Of a stretch of 52,415 nt of DNA, positions 41,623-48,670 are shown piece after piece (position 1 is the stretch's first letter; the number at the start of each line of letters is the position of its first letter). The notes under the pieces were generated by a model. The model was given only the letters and a program-made list of their open reading frames with translations, searched no databases and had not been told where the DNA came from. The stretch is taken from positions 1 to 52,415 of the forward strand of contig CAJTMS010000007.1 in NCBI GenBank assembly GCA_910577155.1, given 5' to 3'. Position numbers and translations under genes: made by a program. The stretch is from an uncultured Mailhella sp. (lineage in GTDB: Bacteria; Desulfobacterota; Desulfovibrionia; Desulfovibrionales; Desulfovibrionaceae).

Positions 41623-42441
41623 ATGTATAGTGGTGTTCTTCCAAATGCTCTTACCATTGCAGGATCCGACAGCGGCGGGGGAGCAGGAATACAGGCAGAT
41701 TTGAAAACGTTTGCCTGTTTGGGTGTGTACGGGACAAGTGTTATCACGGCTCTTACCGCACAAAACGGGCTTGGGGTAACAGGCATTCATGCCCCCGGTG
41801 CGGATTTTGCGGTCAAGCAGCTGGAGGCTGTGCTGGATGGATTTCCTATTCATGCAGCCAAAACAGGCATGCTTTTTAGTGCGGAAATCATTGAAGCATT
41901 GGCTGATGAACTGCAGCATGCGGATTTCCCTCTGGTGGTTGACCCTGTTTGCGTCAGCACAAGCGGGCATGCCCTGATTGAAGAAAATGCCGTTGCCATG
42001 ATGAAAGAAAAACTTATTCCTTTGGCAGCGCTGATTACGCCCAATAAACCGGAAACAGAAGTATTAACAGGCATAAAACTTGTTGATAATAAAAGCGTTG
42101 AAGAAGCAGGAAAAAAACTGCTTGCCATGGGTGCAAAGGCAGTTTTAATCAAAGGCGGGCATTTTGAAGAAAAGCCCATTGTCGTGACCGATTGGTTTTT
42201 TGATGCAGACGGAACAATGGAAGCCCTGTGTCAGCCCCATGTGGACACGAAAAACAGCCATGGCACGGGCTGTACCTTATCTTCTGCCATTACAGCGTAT
42301 TTGGCAAAAAAACAGCCCCTTCCCGTGGCAGTAAAAAAAGCACAGGAATTTTTGAACTGTGCACTCCGCAACAGCTATGCTCCGGGAAAAGGAATAGGTC
42401 CTGTTCACCATTTAGCAGCCATTGAACAATTAAAACGATAG
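41623..42441 (+). CDS. thiD: Hydroxymethylpyrimidine/phosphomethylpyrimidine kinase
   Basis: ThiD phosphorylates HMP and HMP-P for thiamine synthesis. The 272-residue protein has the family start ALTIAGSDSGGGAGIQADLKTF, then TGIHAPGADF, KTGMLFSAEIIE, VVDPVCVSTSGHAL, ITPNKPETEVLTG and the catalytic loop KNSHGTGCTLSSAI. The ribosome-binding site AGGAGTTGCT is good. No other thiamine gene is adjacent. Its stop is 10 bases from the DsrE-like start, and PfpI-like follows, so the three may be co-transcribed. Confidence 0.96.
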   Translation: MYSGVLPNALTIAGSDSGGGAGIQADLKTFACLGVYGTSVITALTAQNGLGVTGIHAPGADFAVKQLEAVLDGFPIHAAKTGMLFSAEIIEALADELQHADFPLVVDPVCVSTSGHALIEENAVAMMKEKLIPLAALITPNKPETEVLTGIKLVDNKSVEEAGKKLLAMGAKAVLIKGGHFEEKPIVVTDWFFDADGTMEALCQPHVDTKNSHGTGCTLSSAITAYLAKKQPLPVAVKKAQEFLNCALRNSYAPGKGIGPVHHLAAIEQLKR

Positions 42442-42451
42442 GATGATTGAT

Positions 42452-42805
42452 ATGGATTTGAATATGAATTTAGATATTGTTTTTCATGTGGATTTAAACG
42501 ACAGTGCGGTGCTTGGCATTGCCATTTCAAACGTGACAAACTATTTTACGGCAATAGAAGGGAAAAAAGCCGATGTTGTTATGCTTGTCAATGGTCCTGC
42601 TGTGAATTTATTTAAAAAAGAAATTGTGCTGCCTGAGTTAAAAACCTTGCAGGAAAAAGGATTAACAATTAAACTTTGCCAAAATGCATTAAATAAATTT
42701 TCTTTGACAAAGGAAATGGTTATGGAAGGCGTACAAATTGTTCCGGCAGGAATTGTGGAACTTGTCCGCTTAAAAAATGAACACTATACGTATGTTAAAC
42801 CATAA
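42452..42805 (+). CDS. DsrE/DsrF-like family protein
   Basis: The 117-residue protein has the DsrE fold pattern: DIVFHVDLNDSAVLGIAISNVTNYF, DVVMLVNGPAVNLF, LQEKGLTIKLCQNAL, VQIVPAGIVELVRLKNEHYTYVKP. The Cys in KLCQNAL is at the position used for sulfur relay in many DsrE-like proteins. The HVDLND...QNAL...VPAGIVEL layout fits the COG1416 subgroup. I chose the second ATG because AGGATGATTGAT gives it a ribosome-binding site. Role unknown; a link to sulfur handling is plausible in a sulfur-metabolising host but is inference. Confidence 0.8.
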   Translation: MDLNMNLDIVFHVDLNDSAVLGIAISNVTNYFTAIEGKKADVVMLVNGPAVNLFKKEIVLPELKTLQEKGLTIKLCQNALNKFSLTKEMVMEGVQIVPAGIVELVRLKNEHYTYVKP

Positions 42806-42816
42806 AGGAGTTTATT

Positions 42817-43404
42817 ATGGCAAAAAAAATTCTTGTCTTAGCAGGGGATTTTGTTGAAGATTATGAACTCATGGTTCCTTACCAAATGCTTGTCATGTGC
42901 GGTTTTCAAGTAGACGTTGTTTGCCCCGATAAAAAAAATGGTCAAACCGTTAAAACTGCAATTCATGATTTTGAAGGGGATCAAACCTATTCTGAAAAAC
43001 GCGGTCATAATTTCATGCTTAATTATGATTTTGATAAAGTAAATGTTGCTGATTATGCAGGGTTATATGTTCCCGGCGGCAGAGCTCCGGAATATATCCG
43101 TTTAAATGAGCGTGTTGTGCAAATTGTGCAGGAATTTGAAAAAGCAAAGAAACCTATTGCCGCCATTTGTCACGGACCGCAGCTTCTTGCTGCCGCTGAT
43201 GTTGTCCGCGGTAAAAAATGCACTGCCTATCCTGCTGTTATGCCTGATATTAAACTTGCCGGAGGAATTTGGACAAATTCCAACACAACCTTTACTGATT
43301 CCGTTGTTGACGGTAATTTGGTAACCTCTGCCGCATGGCCTGCCCATCCGGCACTGATTGGTGAATTTATTAAATTACTGGGTGTTGAAATTAAACACGC
43401 ATAA
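42817..43404 (+). CDS. DJ-1/PfpI family protein
   Basis: The 195-residue protein has the class I glutamine-amidotransferase-like fold: ILVLAGDFVEDYELMVPYQML with the conserved acidic residue, LYVPGGRAPEYIR and the nucleophile elbow AICHGPQLLAAADV with reactive Cys. SAAWPAHP follows. Members act as glyoxalase III, deglycase-like or chaperone proteins; which applies cannot be told. The insert QTYSEKRGHNFMLNYDFDKV is typical of the PfpI-type long subgroup. It has an AAAGGAG ribosome-binding site and ends at a strong terminator. Confidence 0.9.
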   Translation: MAKKILVLAGDFVEDYELMVPYQMLVMCGFQVDVVCPDKKNGQTVKTAIHDFEGDQTYSEKRGHNFMLNYDFDKVNVADYAGLYVPGGRAPEYIRLNERVVQIVQEFEKAKKPIAAICHGPQLLAAADVVRGKKCTAYPAVMPDIKLAGGIWTNSNTTFTDSVVDGNLVTSAAWPAHPALIGEFIKLLGVEIKHA

Positions 43405-43408
43405 GAAT

Positions 43409-43442
43409 GTGGCTTTCTCCTTTTGGAGAAAGCCATTTTTTT
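43409..43442 (+). terminator. Terminator after the PfpI-like gene
   Basis: GGCTTTCTCC and GGAGAAAGCC form a perfect 10-bp stem with a TTTT loop, followed by ATTTTTTTG. It ends 5 bases before the ATG of the next gene. Confidence 0.93.
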
Positions 43443-43446
43443 GATT

Positions 43447-44487
43447 ATGAAGATTTTGCAATACGGAAAAAATCCTTATTTTACAAAGGAGCTTGAGGCA
43501 TTAGGGCATGCTGTTTATTCCATTGGGGAAACAAAATCATGCAGTCTTGAGCTCATGTCTGTTATGACAGCTCAGCAGGCATTAAACGTTTGTATGAGCC
43601 AAGGCTTTGTTCCCGATGTTTTTTTGTATGCGGATGACAGCAGTCTGCCCCATTTATGGGGGATAGAAGAACTGCCTCTTCCCTGTGTTTTTTATTCCAT
43701 TGATACCTATTGCCACGGGTGGCACGGATATTATGCTTATGCTTTTGATTATGTTCTCTATGCCCAAGGCGAAGAGAAAGAGAAATTCCCCTGTGCCGCT
43801 GAGCATTTTCCTTTGTTTGCGACATATGTCACGGAAGAAGAAAGCAAAGAGGAATGGCTTAAAAAGCGTGATATTCCTATTGCGTTTGTGGGTACATTGG
43901 GCAATAAAAATAATCCTGACCGGAACACCTTTTATACACTTTTTAAAGCATTTGAGCCTATATTTATTACAAAAGGAAATTTTGTTCCTGTTTATCTGCG
44001 CTCACGGATTATCCTCAACCAAAGCGCTGTGGGCGAACTGAATTTCAGAACTTTTGAAGCCATGGGGCTTGGCTGTGCCTGTCTTGCAGATAATGTTCCC
44101 ACAGAAGAAAACCATATCGGCAAAATTTTTCAGTTCGGAGTAAACTCGCTTCCGGCCTATCCCCGCGGCGATGTGGCAAAAGCTGTTGATTTTAGCCGTC
44201 ACTGGCTGTCAAAAGAAAAAGAAAATGATTTGTATGAAATCGCCATGCAGGGAAGAAAACTTGTGCAGGAAAAACATAGTGCGAAAGCGCGGACTTTACG
44301 ACTTGTTAAGATATTTCAGCAGCTTTTAGCTGAACAGACAGTGCAGAAACGGTTGGCAGAGCGTACGGAACGAAAAAAAGTCATTGCACAGGCATTTTCC
44401 TATCTTGCAAAGCAGTCTGTTCTTGATGCCCAATTGACCGCTGCATATGCCGATATTGCAAAAAAATATGAAACCTTGCAGCAATAG
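43447..44487 (+). CDS. CgeB-like glycosyltransferase (GT-B type)
   Basis: The 346-residue protein begins MKILQYGKNPYFTKELEALGH. It has the GT-B C-domain signature ELNFRTFEAMGLGCACLADNVPTEENHI, typical of CgeB/DUF3880-type transferases (NxRxFEAxAxG). The N-domain has DVFLYADDSSLPHLWGIEELPLPCVFYSIDTYCH, also typical of that family. The likely role is surface glycan or flagellin glycosylation, in line with the GT2 pair 6 kb upstream. The ATG directly follows a strong terminator and lacks a ribosome-binding site. The true start may be further in, or translation may be leaderless or coupled to readthrough. Confidence 0.8.
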   Translation: MKILQYGKNPYFTKELEALGHAVYSIGETKSCSLELMSVMTAQQALNVCMSQGFVPDVFLYADDSSLPHLWGIEELPLPCVFYSIDTYCHGWHGYYAYAFDYVLYAQGEEKEKFPCAAEHFPLFATYVTEEESKEEWLKKRDIPIAFVGTLGNKNNPDRNTFYTLFKAFEPIFITKGNFVPVYLRSRIILNQSAVGELNFRTFEAMGLGCACLADNVPTEENHIGKIFQFGVNSLPAYPRGDVAKAVDFSRHWLSKEKENDLYEIAMQGRKLVQEKHSAKARTLRLVKIFQQLLAEQTVQKRLAERTERKKVIAQAFSYLAKQSVLDAQLTAAYADIAKKYETLQQ

Positions 44488-44520
44488 CAGCTATGCCCAA
44501 AAGCTGTTCGTCTGAATTGT

Positions 44521-44961
44521 TTACTTGCTCTCTCCCCTTTTCCAGCTCATAATGAATTCTTTTTCTTTTGTTCCATTGTCTGTGCTTTCTGCTTGAATAC
44601 TGAAATTTTCCCGCTGATAAAAGGCAAGGGCACGGGAGTTTTTTTGATAAACGGTTAATGTCAGTGAAGTATATTTTTTCTTGACATAATCCATAAGCGC
44701 TTTGCCAATGCCTTGTGATTGTCCGGCCTGTACTATGAAAATACCCGCAATATAATTTTTCATTAATCCAATAAACCCAAGCAGTTCTTTTGTCTTCTCA
44801 TCTTCAAAAACAAAAATTTGTGCTTCAGGGAGCATTTCTTTTACCTTTGCATAACTATTACGCCAATATTCTTGGGGAACAAAGGAATGAGCCTCTATAT
44901 TGGTTTCAAGCCATATTTTCATGACCTGCTCTGAATCATTTTTCGTAAACTTTCGTATCAT
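44521..44961 (-). CDS. GNAT family N-acetyltransferase
   Basis: The 146-residue protein starts MIRKFTKNDSEQVMKIWLETN. It has the acetyl-CoA loop QAGQSQGIGKALMDYVKK and the terminal strand-helix NSRALAFYQRENFSIQAES. The internal sequence FVFEDEKTKELLGFIGL is the usual beta4 strand. It is most like the YjaB/PhnO-type single-domain GNATs; its substrate is not predictable. The gene is convergent with the CgeB-like gene and has a weak ribosome-binding site. Confidence 0.88.
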   Translation of the reverse strand: MIRKFTKNDSEQVMKIWLETNIEAHSFVPQEYWRNSYAKVKEMLPEAQIFVFEDEKTKELLGFIGLMKNYIAGIFIVQAGQSQGIGKALMDYVKKKYTSLTLTVYQKNSRALAFYQRENFSIQAESTDNGTKEKEFIMSWKRGESK

Positions 44962-45198
44962 ATTGTTTCCGTGCCTTTTACAGCAGTCATGGTAGCATAT
45001 TTTATGCCCATGGAAAATAGGAATACGTATTTTTTAATTCTCTTGATTTTCTTGTTTCAATTTCAATTGTATAAAAGAAGAAAGGCGGGTAGTATTAGAT
45101 AGGAATTTGAGAGAATTATCTCTTTTATTTTGCTGAAATATCATTTATAAAAAATGGAACGTTAAAGAAGTTTTGAAGAAAAATGGAAAGGGTTAATA

Positions 45199-46428
45199 AT
45201 GATTAAGGCTTTTAGAGCGTTAAAATATAGGAATTTTAAGCTGTTCTTCCCGGGGCTTGTCATTTCGCAGACAGGCATTTGGATGCAAAGCGTTGCGGTT
45301 GCATGGCTTGTTTATGATATTACAAAATCTCCCTTTGCCATGGGCTCAATCATGTGTTTTAATGCTGTTCCTCTCTTGTTTATAACGCCCTTTGGAGGGG
45401 TTATTGTTGATAAATTTGACAGGCATAAGCTTTTGTTTGCCATTCAGATTTTATTTGCATTGCAGGCATTTTTAATGACGCTTATTTCCTATGGCGGTTT
45501 TATTCATATCTGGAATATTATTCTTTTGAGTTTATTTTTAAATATTATTGCTTCCATTGATGCGCCGCTTCGGCAGTCAACATTTATTTGTCTTGTTGAT
45601 GATGTGCATGATTTAGGCAATGCAATATCGTTAAATTCCTGCTGTTTTAATCTTGCAAGACTGGTGGGTCCTGCGCTGGCGGGGCTTATTATTGCCCGCA
45701 TTGATGTGCGAGCCTGTTTTTTAATCAATTTTCTTTGCCTTATGCCGTCAGTTTTTCTTGTAAAAATGATGAAAATTAACGATATAAAAAGCGAAGAAAT
45801 AAAAAATGCGACTATCATTGAAGGGCTCAAAGAAGGGGTGAGGTATATTGCAACGCATCAGCAAATAAAGCTGCTCTTGCAGTTTGTGGCTGTTTTCAGT
45901 TTTGTTGTTTTGACGTATTCTGTTTTAATCCCCATGTACAGTAAGGATGTGTTAAATTCCGATGCTGATGTTCTTGGTTTATTGATGAGTATGACAGGCG
46001 TCGGGGCGTTGCTGGCTTCCTTATTTCTTGCCAGTCAAACTTCGACAAAGGGGCTGAGAAAATTTCTTCTTTGCGGAACGCTTTTAATCGGGATAAGTTT
46101 TGTTGGCATTGGTATGATTCATTCTGTTGCTTTTAGTGCTTTTTTTATGTTTTGTGCAGGGTTTGGAATGCCCACTTTTTTTGTTTCCAACAATATGTTA
46201 ATCCAGTCCATTGTTGATGATGATAAAAGAGGACGGGTGATGAGCATTAATGCCCTGTGCTTTATGGGAACCACGTCTGTAAGCAGTTTTATTGCCGGCA
46301 GTATTGCAGACTTTTTCGGAATAGCACAAACCTTTACCATTTTTGGCTGTATACTGTTTTTAATGGCAGTATATTTTGGATTGAAACTGCATTCAATCAA
46401 TTTTTCTGAGAAAAAAACACTCTGCTAG
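45199..46428 (+). CDS. MFS transporter (EntS-like exporter family)
   Basis: The 409-residue protein has about 12 transmembrane helices and the N-terminus IKAFRALKYRNFKLFFPGLVISQTGIWMQSVAVAWLVYDIT, as in the EntS/TMEM-type MFS exporters. The loop 2-3 motif is seen as GGVIVDKFDRHKLLF. LNSCCFNLARLVGPALAG is the family helix 5 motif. Substrates in this group include siderophores and macrolides, but none can be assigned. A 237-bp AT-rich gap precedes it. The ribosome-binding site GGAAAGGG is fair. It is convergent with the radical SAM gene. Confidence 0.9.
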   Translation: MIKAFRALKYRNFKLFFPGLVISQTGIWMQSVAVAWLVYDITKSPFAMGSIMCFNAVPLLFITPFGGVIVDKFDRHKLLFAIQILFALQAFLMTLISYGGFIHIWNIILLSLFLNIIASIDAPLRQSTFICLVDDVHDLGNAISLNSCCFNLARLVGPALAGLIIARIDVRACFLINFLCLMPSVFLVKMMKINDIKSEEIKNATIIEGLKEGVRYIATHQQIKLLLQFVAVFSFVVLTYSVLIPMYSKDVLNSDADVLGLLMSMTGVGALLASLFLASQTSTKGLRKFLLCGTLLIGISFVGIGMIHSVAFSAFFMFCAGFGMPTFFVSNNMLIQSIVDDDKRGRVMSINALCFMGTTSVSSFIAGSIADFFGIAQTFTIFGCILFLMAVYFGLKLHSINFSEKKTLC

Positions 46429-46498
46429 ACAATAGAAAATGACAGGAGTAAGCCTGTTTCAGAACCTTTTGTGAAAATTTTGCACAATAATGAATGAG

Positions 46499-47569
46499 TT
46501 ATTTCCGTGCCCTTCCCACTATTTCATAGCGTTTGGGGCAATTGAGGCAGGCAGTATCAGGACTGTTTTTTGCCAGTTTCTCCCGAAATGCCAAAAAATC
46601 CTCATTTTGCCATATTTCAAGTGCATTTGTTTTGAGAACAGAGCCAAAAACGCGGCGATGAGGATTTTCTGTATTATCAGGCACATTTAAATAAACACAA
46701 GGCGAAACCATGCCCTCTGCATCAATATAGAGACTGCCGGTCACATTTTCCCTGCAGCCGCCTGCATGAGCTATCGCTTTTGAGCCGGGCAGAGCAAAAA
46801 TAATATCCCGTTCCATTTTGGCAGCCTCATCGGCAGCTTCCTGCAGAATAGTTTTTGCATAGGTAATTTTTTCTCTTTCGCGGGGGGCAAAAGCAAGTTC
46901 CCTTTGCTCAGTATCAGCAATATAATCCAAAGAACTGATGACTGCCGTACTGATATTGAGTTCCTCCATGAGGCGGGGAAGATTTTTGACAGCGTCTACC
47001 CTGTCAGCCAGCAAAAGATATGCAAGATGAATATCGACGGGGCTGTAGCCCATATCTTTCATGGCAGATTTTACCATGCGAATTGCTGAACAGACCTTTT
47101 CAAAGGGGACGCCTGCCCGCCCGCTGTCATTGGTGGTCGGGTCGGTTCCTACTAAGGAAAAAGCCAGCGTATCAATGCCGGAATGAGCCAGTTTATACGC
47201 AATTTCACTATTCATGATTAAGCCGCAGCTGGTGCTGGACACCTGACAATCCGCTTTTCGAGCCAATGCCACAAAATCAAAAAATCGCGGGTGCAGGAGC
47301 GGTTCGCCCCAGCCCTGCAAATGGACACGTTCGCTTACCCGCATAAGATCCCATAAAGCAGCAAAAATTTCTGCTGTCATGTGTCTGGATTTCCACGTCT
47401 CTGCCATGGTTGTATGGGGGCAATAGGTACAGCGTCCGCCGCAAAAGGACGTGACTTCCACTTGTATGCAGTCAAGGGAACGGCGTTTGCCGAGCAAATC
47501 GCGCTTGAGCATTTCCATAATGCCGGGAGCTTTGAATTTTTTATTTTTCAATGGATCATGTTCTGTCAT
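46499..47569 (-). CDS. Radical SAM/SPASM domain protein
   Basis: The 356-residue protein has the radical SAM motif CGGRCTYC within QVEVTSFCGGRCTYCPHTTM, then LQGWGEPLLHPRFFDFV (GGEP-like strand). A C-terminal SPASM/twitch part follows with GGCRENVTGSLYIDAEGMVSPCVYLN and DTACLNCPKRY, which gives further cysteines for auxiliary clusters. SPASM proteins often modify peptides or act in cofactor synthesis. I start it at ATG 47569; an upstream TTG at 47584 is possible. A 222-bp gap with terminator-like hairpins separates it from the acyltransferase pair upstream. Substrate unknown. Confidence 0.88.
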   Translation of the reverse strand: MTEHDPLKNKKFKAPGIMEMLKRDLLGKRRSLDCIQVEVTSFCGGRCTYCPHTTMAETWKSRHMTAEIFAALWDLMRVSERVHLQGWGEPLLHPRFFDFVALARKADCQVSSTSCGLIMNSEIAYKLAHSGIDTLAFSLVGTDPTTNDSGRAGVPFEKVCSAIRMVKSAMKDMGYSPVDIHLAYLLLADRVDAVKNLPRLMEELNISTAVISSLDYIADTEQRELAFAPREREKITYAKTILQEAADEAAKMERDIIFALPGSKAIAHAGGCRENVTGSLYIDAEGMVSPCVYLNVPDNTENPHRRVFGSVLKTNALEIWQNEDFLAFREKLAKNSPDTACLNCPKRYEIVGRARK

Positions 47570-47785
47570 AATGTATCTCTGCAATATTTTTAGAGAATTT
47601 TCGGTGAGCTCTTATTTTGGCGTAAAACTTCCTGTTTTCTGAAATAAAATTAAGCTCTGAAAAGGAATAGGAAGCTGCAGCCGTTCGAGAAGAATGAACC
47701 CTATGCCAACGGGGAGCGGAGAGAAAAATTTTCTCCCTGCATAAAAATTCCCAAGTTAATCGGGCGTTCCGGCGTTTGGCTGCGA

Positions 47786-47806
47786 TAAAAAACAGGTAAA
47801 CCTGTC
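47786..47806 (-). terminator. Terminator of the acyltransferase pair
   Basis: On the minus strand ACAGGTTTACCTGT, a small perfect hairpin, is followed by TTTTTTAT directly after the acyltransferase stop codon. The stem is short, so strength is uncertain. Further down the same gap, GGGAGAAAATTTTTCTC gives another hairpin. Confidence 0.6.
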
Positions 47807-48670
47807 CTATGCCCCCAATAGGCGTGCCAGCCAGCCCTTTTTCTCAGGCTGTACATCCCAGCCATATTCATAGCAGGGCAGGAAACGTTCAGCGCCCCAT
47901 TTTTTCTTGAAAAAACCAATACCGTCATTAACCGCAAGCCCCAAATTAAGCTGACCGTGTCCGCGTTCTTCACCGCCTTTTGCAACTGCTTCTAAAAGAG
48001 CATCGGCAGTTCCCGGAGGAGCTGACGGCAGGCGGCAGGCAAACATATAAAAGGCTGTGTTAAAAGAAGAATAATCTCCAATGGCAAAAGCAACAGCCTT
48101 TCCGTCTTTTGTCCGTGCTGAAAAAAGCCGTGCGTTTGGACTTTCAGCAAGATATTTTTTCAGCTGATGAAAAATATGTATCATGCCCGGTTCCAGTTTG
48201 CGTCTGGAACAAAAATCATTGACTATGGCTTCCTGCTCCTGTCCGTAGCTTTCTGCACCGCTTTCTTCAATGGTAATATCACGCTTGGCTCTTGCAAGCA
48301 TATTGCGCAGTTTTTGTTTATAAGGGGCTAACGGCAAAGGAAGCGACCAGTAGGCATCTTCGCTGACACTTGCATTTTCAGGCGTTTGGCTTGGTTTTTC
48401 AGCACAAAGGACAGTGATATGCTGCAGCCCTTTCATCTGTAGTGCTTCAGCAACTGCCGTATCAAGGGCATTTTTATCAAGAGGTTTTCCGATGGGATAG
48501 CCAATCAAGACAATTTGCCCTTCGCAATAATGCCCGACGCAGTTTCCAAACATTCGGGACTCAAGCCCTGATACGGCCTTGACATAGGGGATGAGCTGAT
48601 CCGGGGTTATGGCACCGGCAGTAATTTGCGATAGCCCCATACTTGTTCTTTTGTCAGTTTTTACTACCAC
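47807..48670 (-). CDS. GNAT-fold acyltransferase (FemAB/BioF2-like), paralogue of the fusion protein N-half
   Basis: The 287-residue protein carries a C-terminal acyltransferase half (about 130-275) with GKAVAFAIGDYSSFNTAFYMFACRLPSAPPGTADALLEAV and GQLNLGLAVNDGIGFFKKKWGAERFLP. The N-VNxGIxxFKKKWGA block is typical of the Acetyltransf_6/FemAB-like group. The N-terminal half (ITPDQLIPYVKAVSGLESRMFGNCVGHYCEGQIVLIGYP) is repeated in the gene just upstream, so the two are paralogues. GTG start: AAGGAGG lies inside the last codons of that upstream gene and the two overlap by 7 bases, so translation is coupled. Substrate unknown; aminoacyl or fatty acyl transfer to a peptide or lipid is possible. 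Confidence 0.7.
   Translation of the reverse strand: MVVKTDKRTSMGLSQITAGAITPDQLIPYVKAVSGLESRMFGNCVGHYCEGQIVLIGYPIGKPLDKNALDTAVAEALQMKGLQHITVLCAEKPSQTPENASVSEDAYWSLPLPLAPYKQKLRNMLARAKRDITIEESGAESYGQEQEAIVNDFCSRRKLEPGMIHIFHQLKKYLAESPNARLFSARTKDGKAVAFAIGDYSSFNTAFYMFACRLPSAPPGTADALLEAVAKGGEERGHGQLNLGLAVNDGIGFFKKKWGAERFLPCYEYGWDVQPEKKGWLARLLGA

Noticed and set aside
45030..45125. Inverted TAATTCTCT / AGAGAATTA elements upstream of the MFS gene
   Set aside because: Short, AT-rich and about 70 bases apart; too likely by chance in this composition to call an operator.
47585..47806. Open frames between the radical SAM and acyltransferase genes (GRKFFSPLPVGIGFILLE-like) as a possible RiPP precursor
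   Set aside because: The frame lacks a start codon with a ribosome-binding site and its sequence comes from a hairpin-forming intergenic stretch; a 13-codon frame (MQGENFSLRSPLA) is too short to claim.
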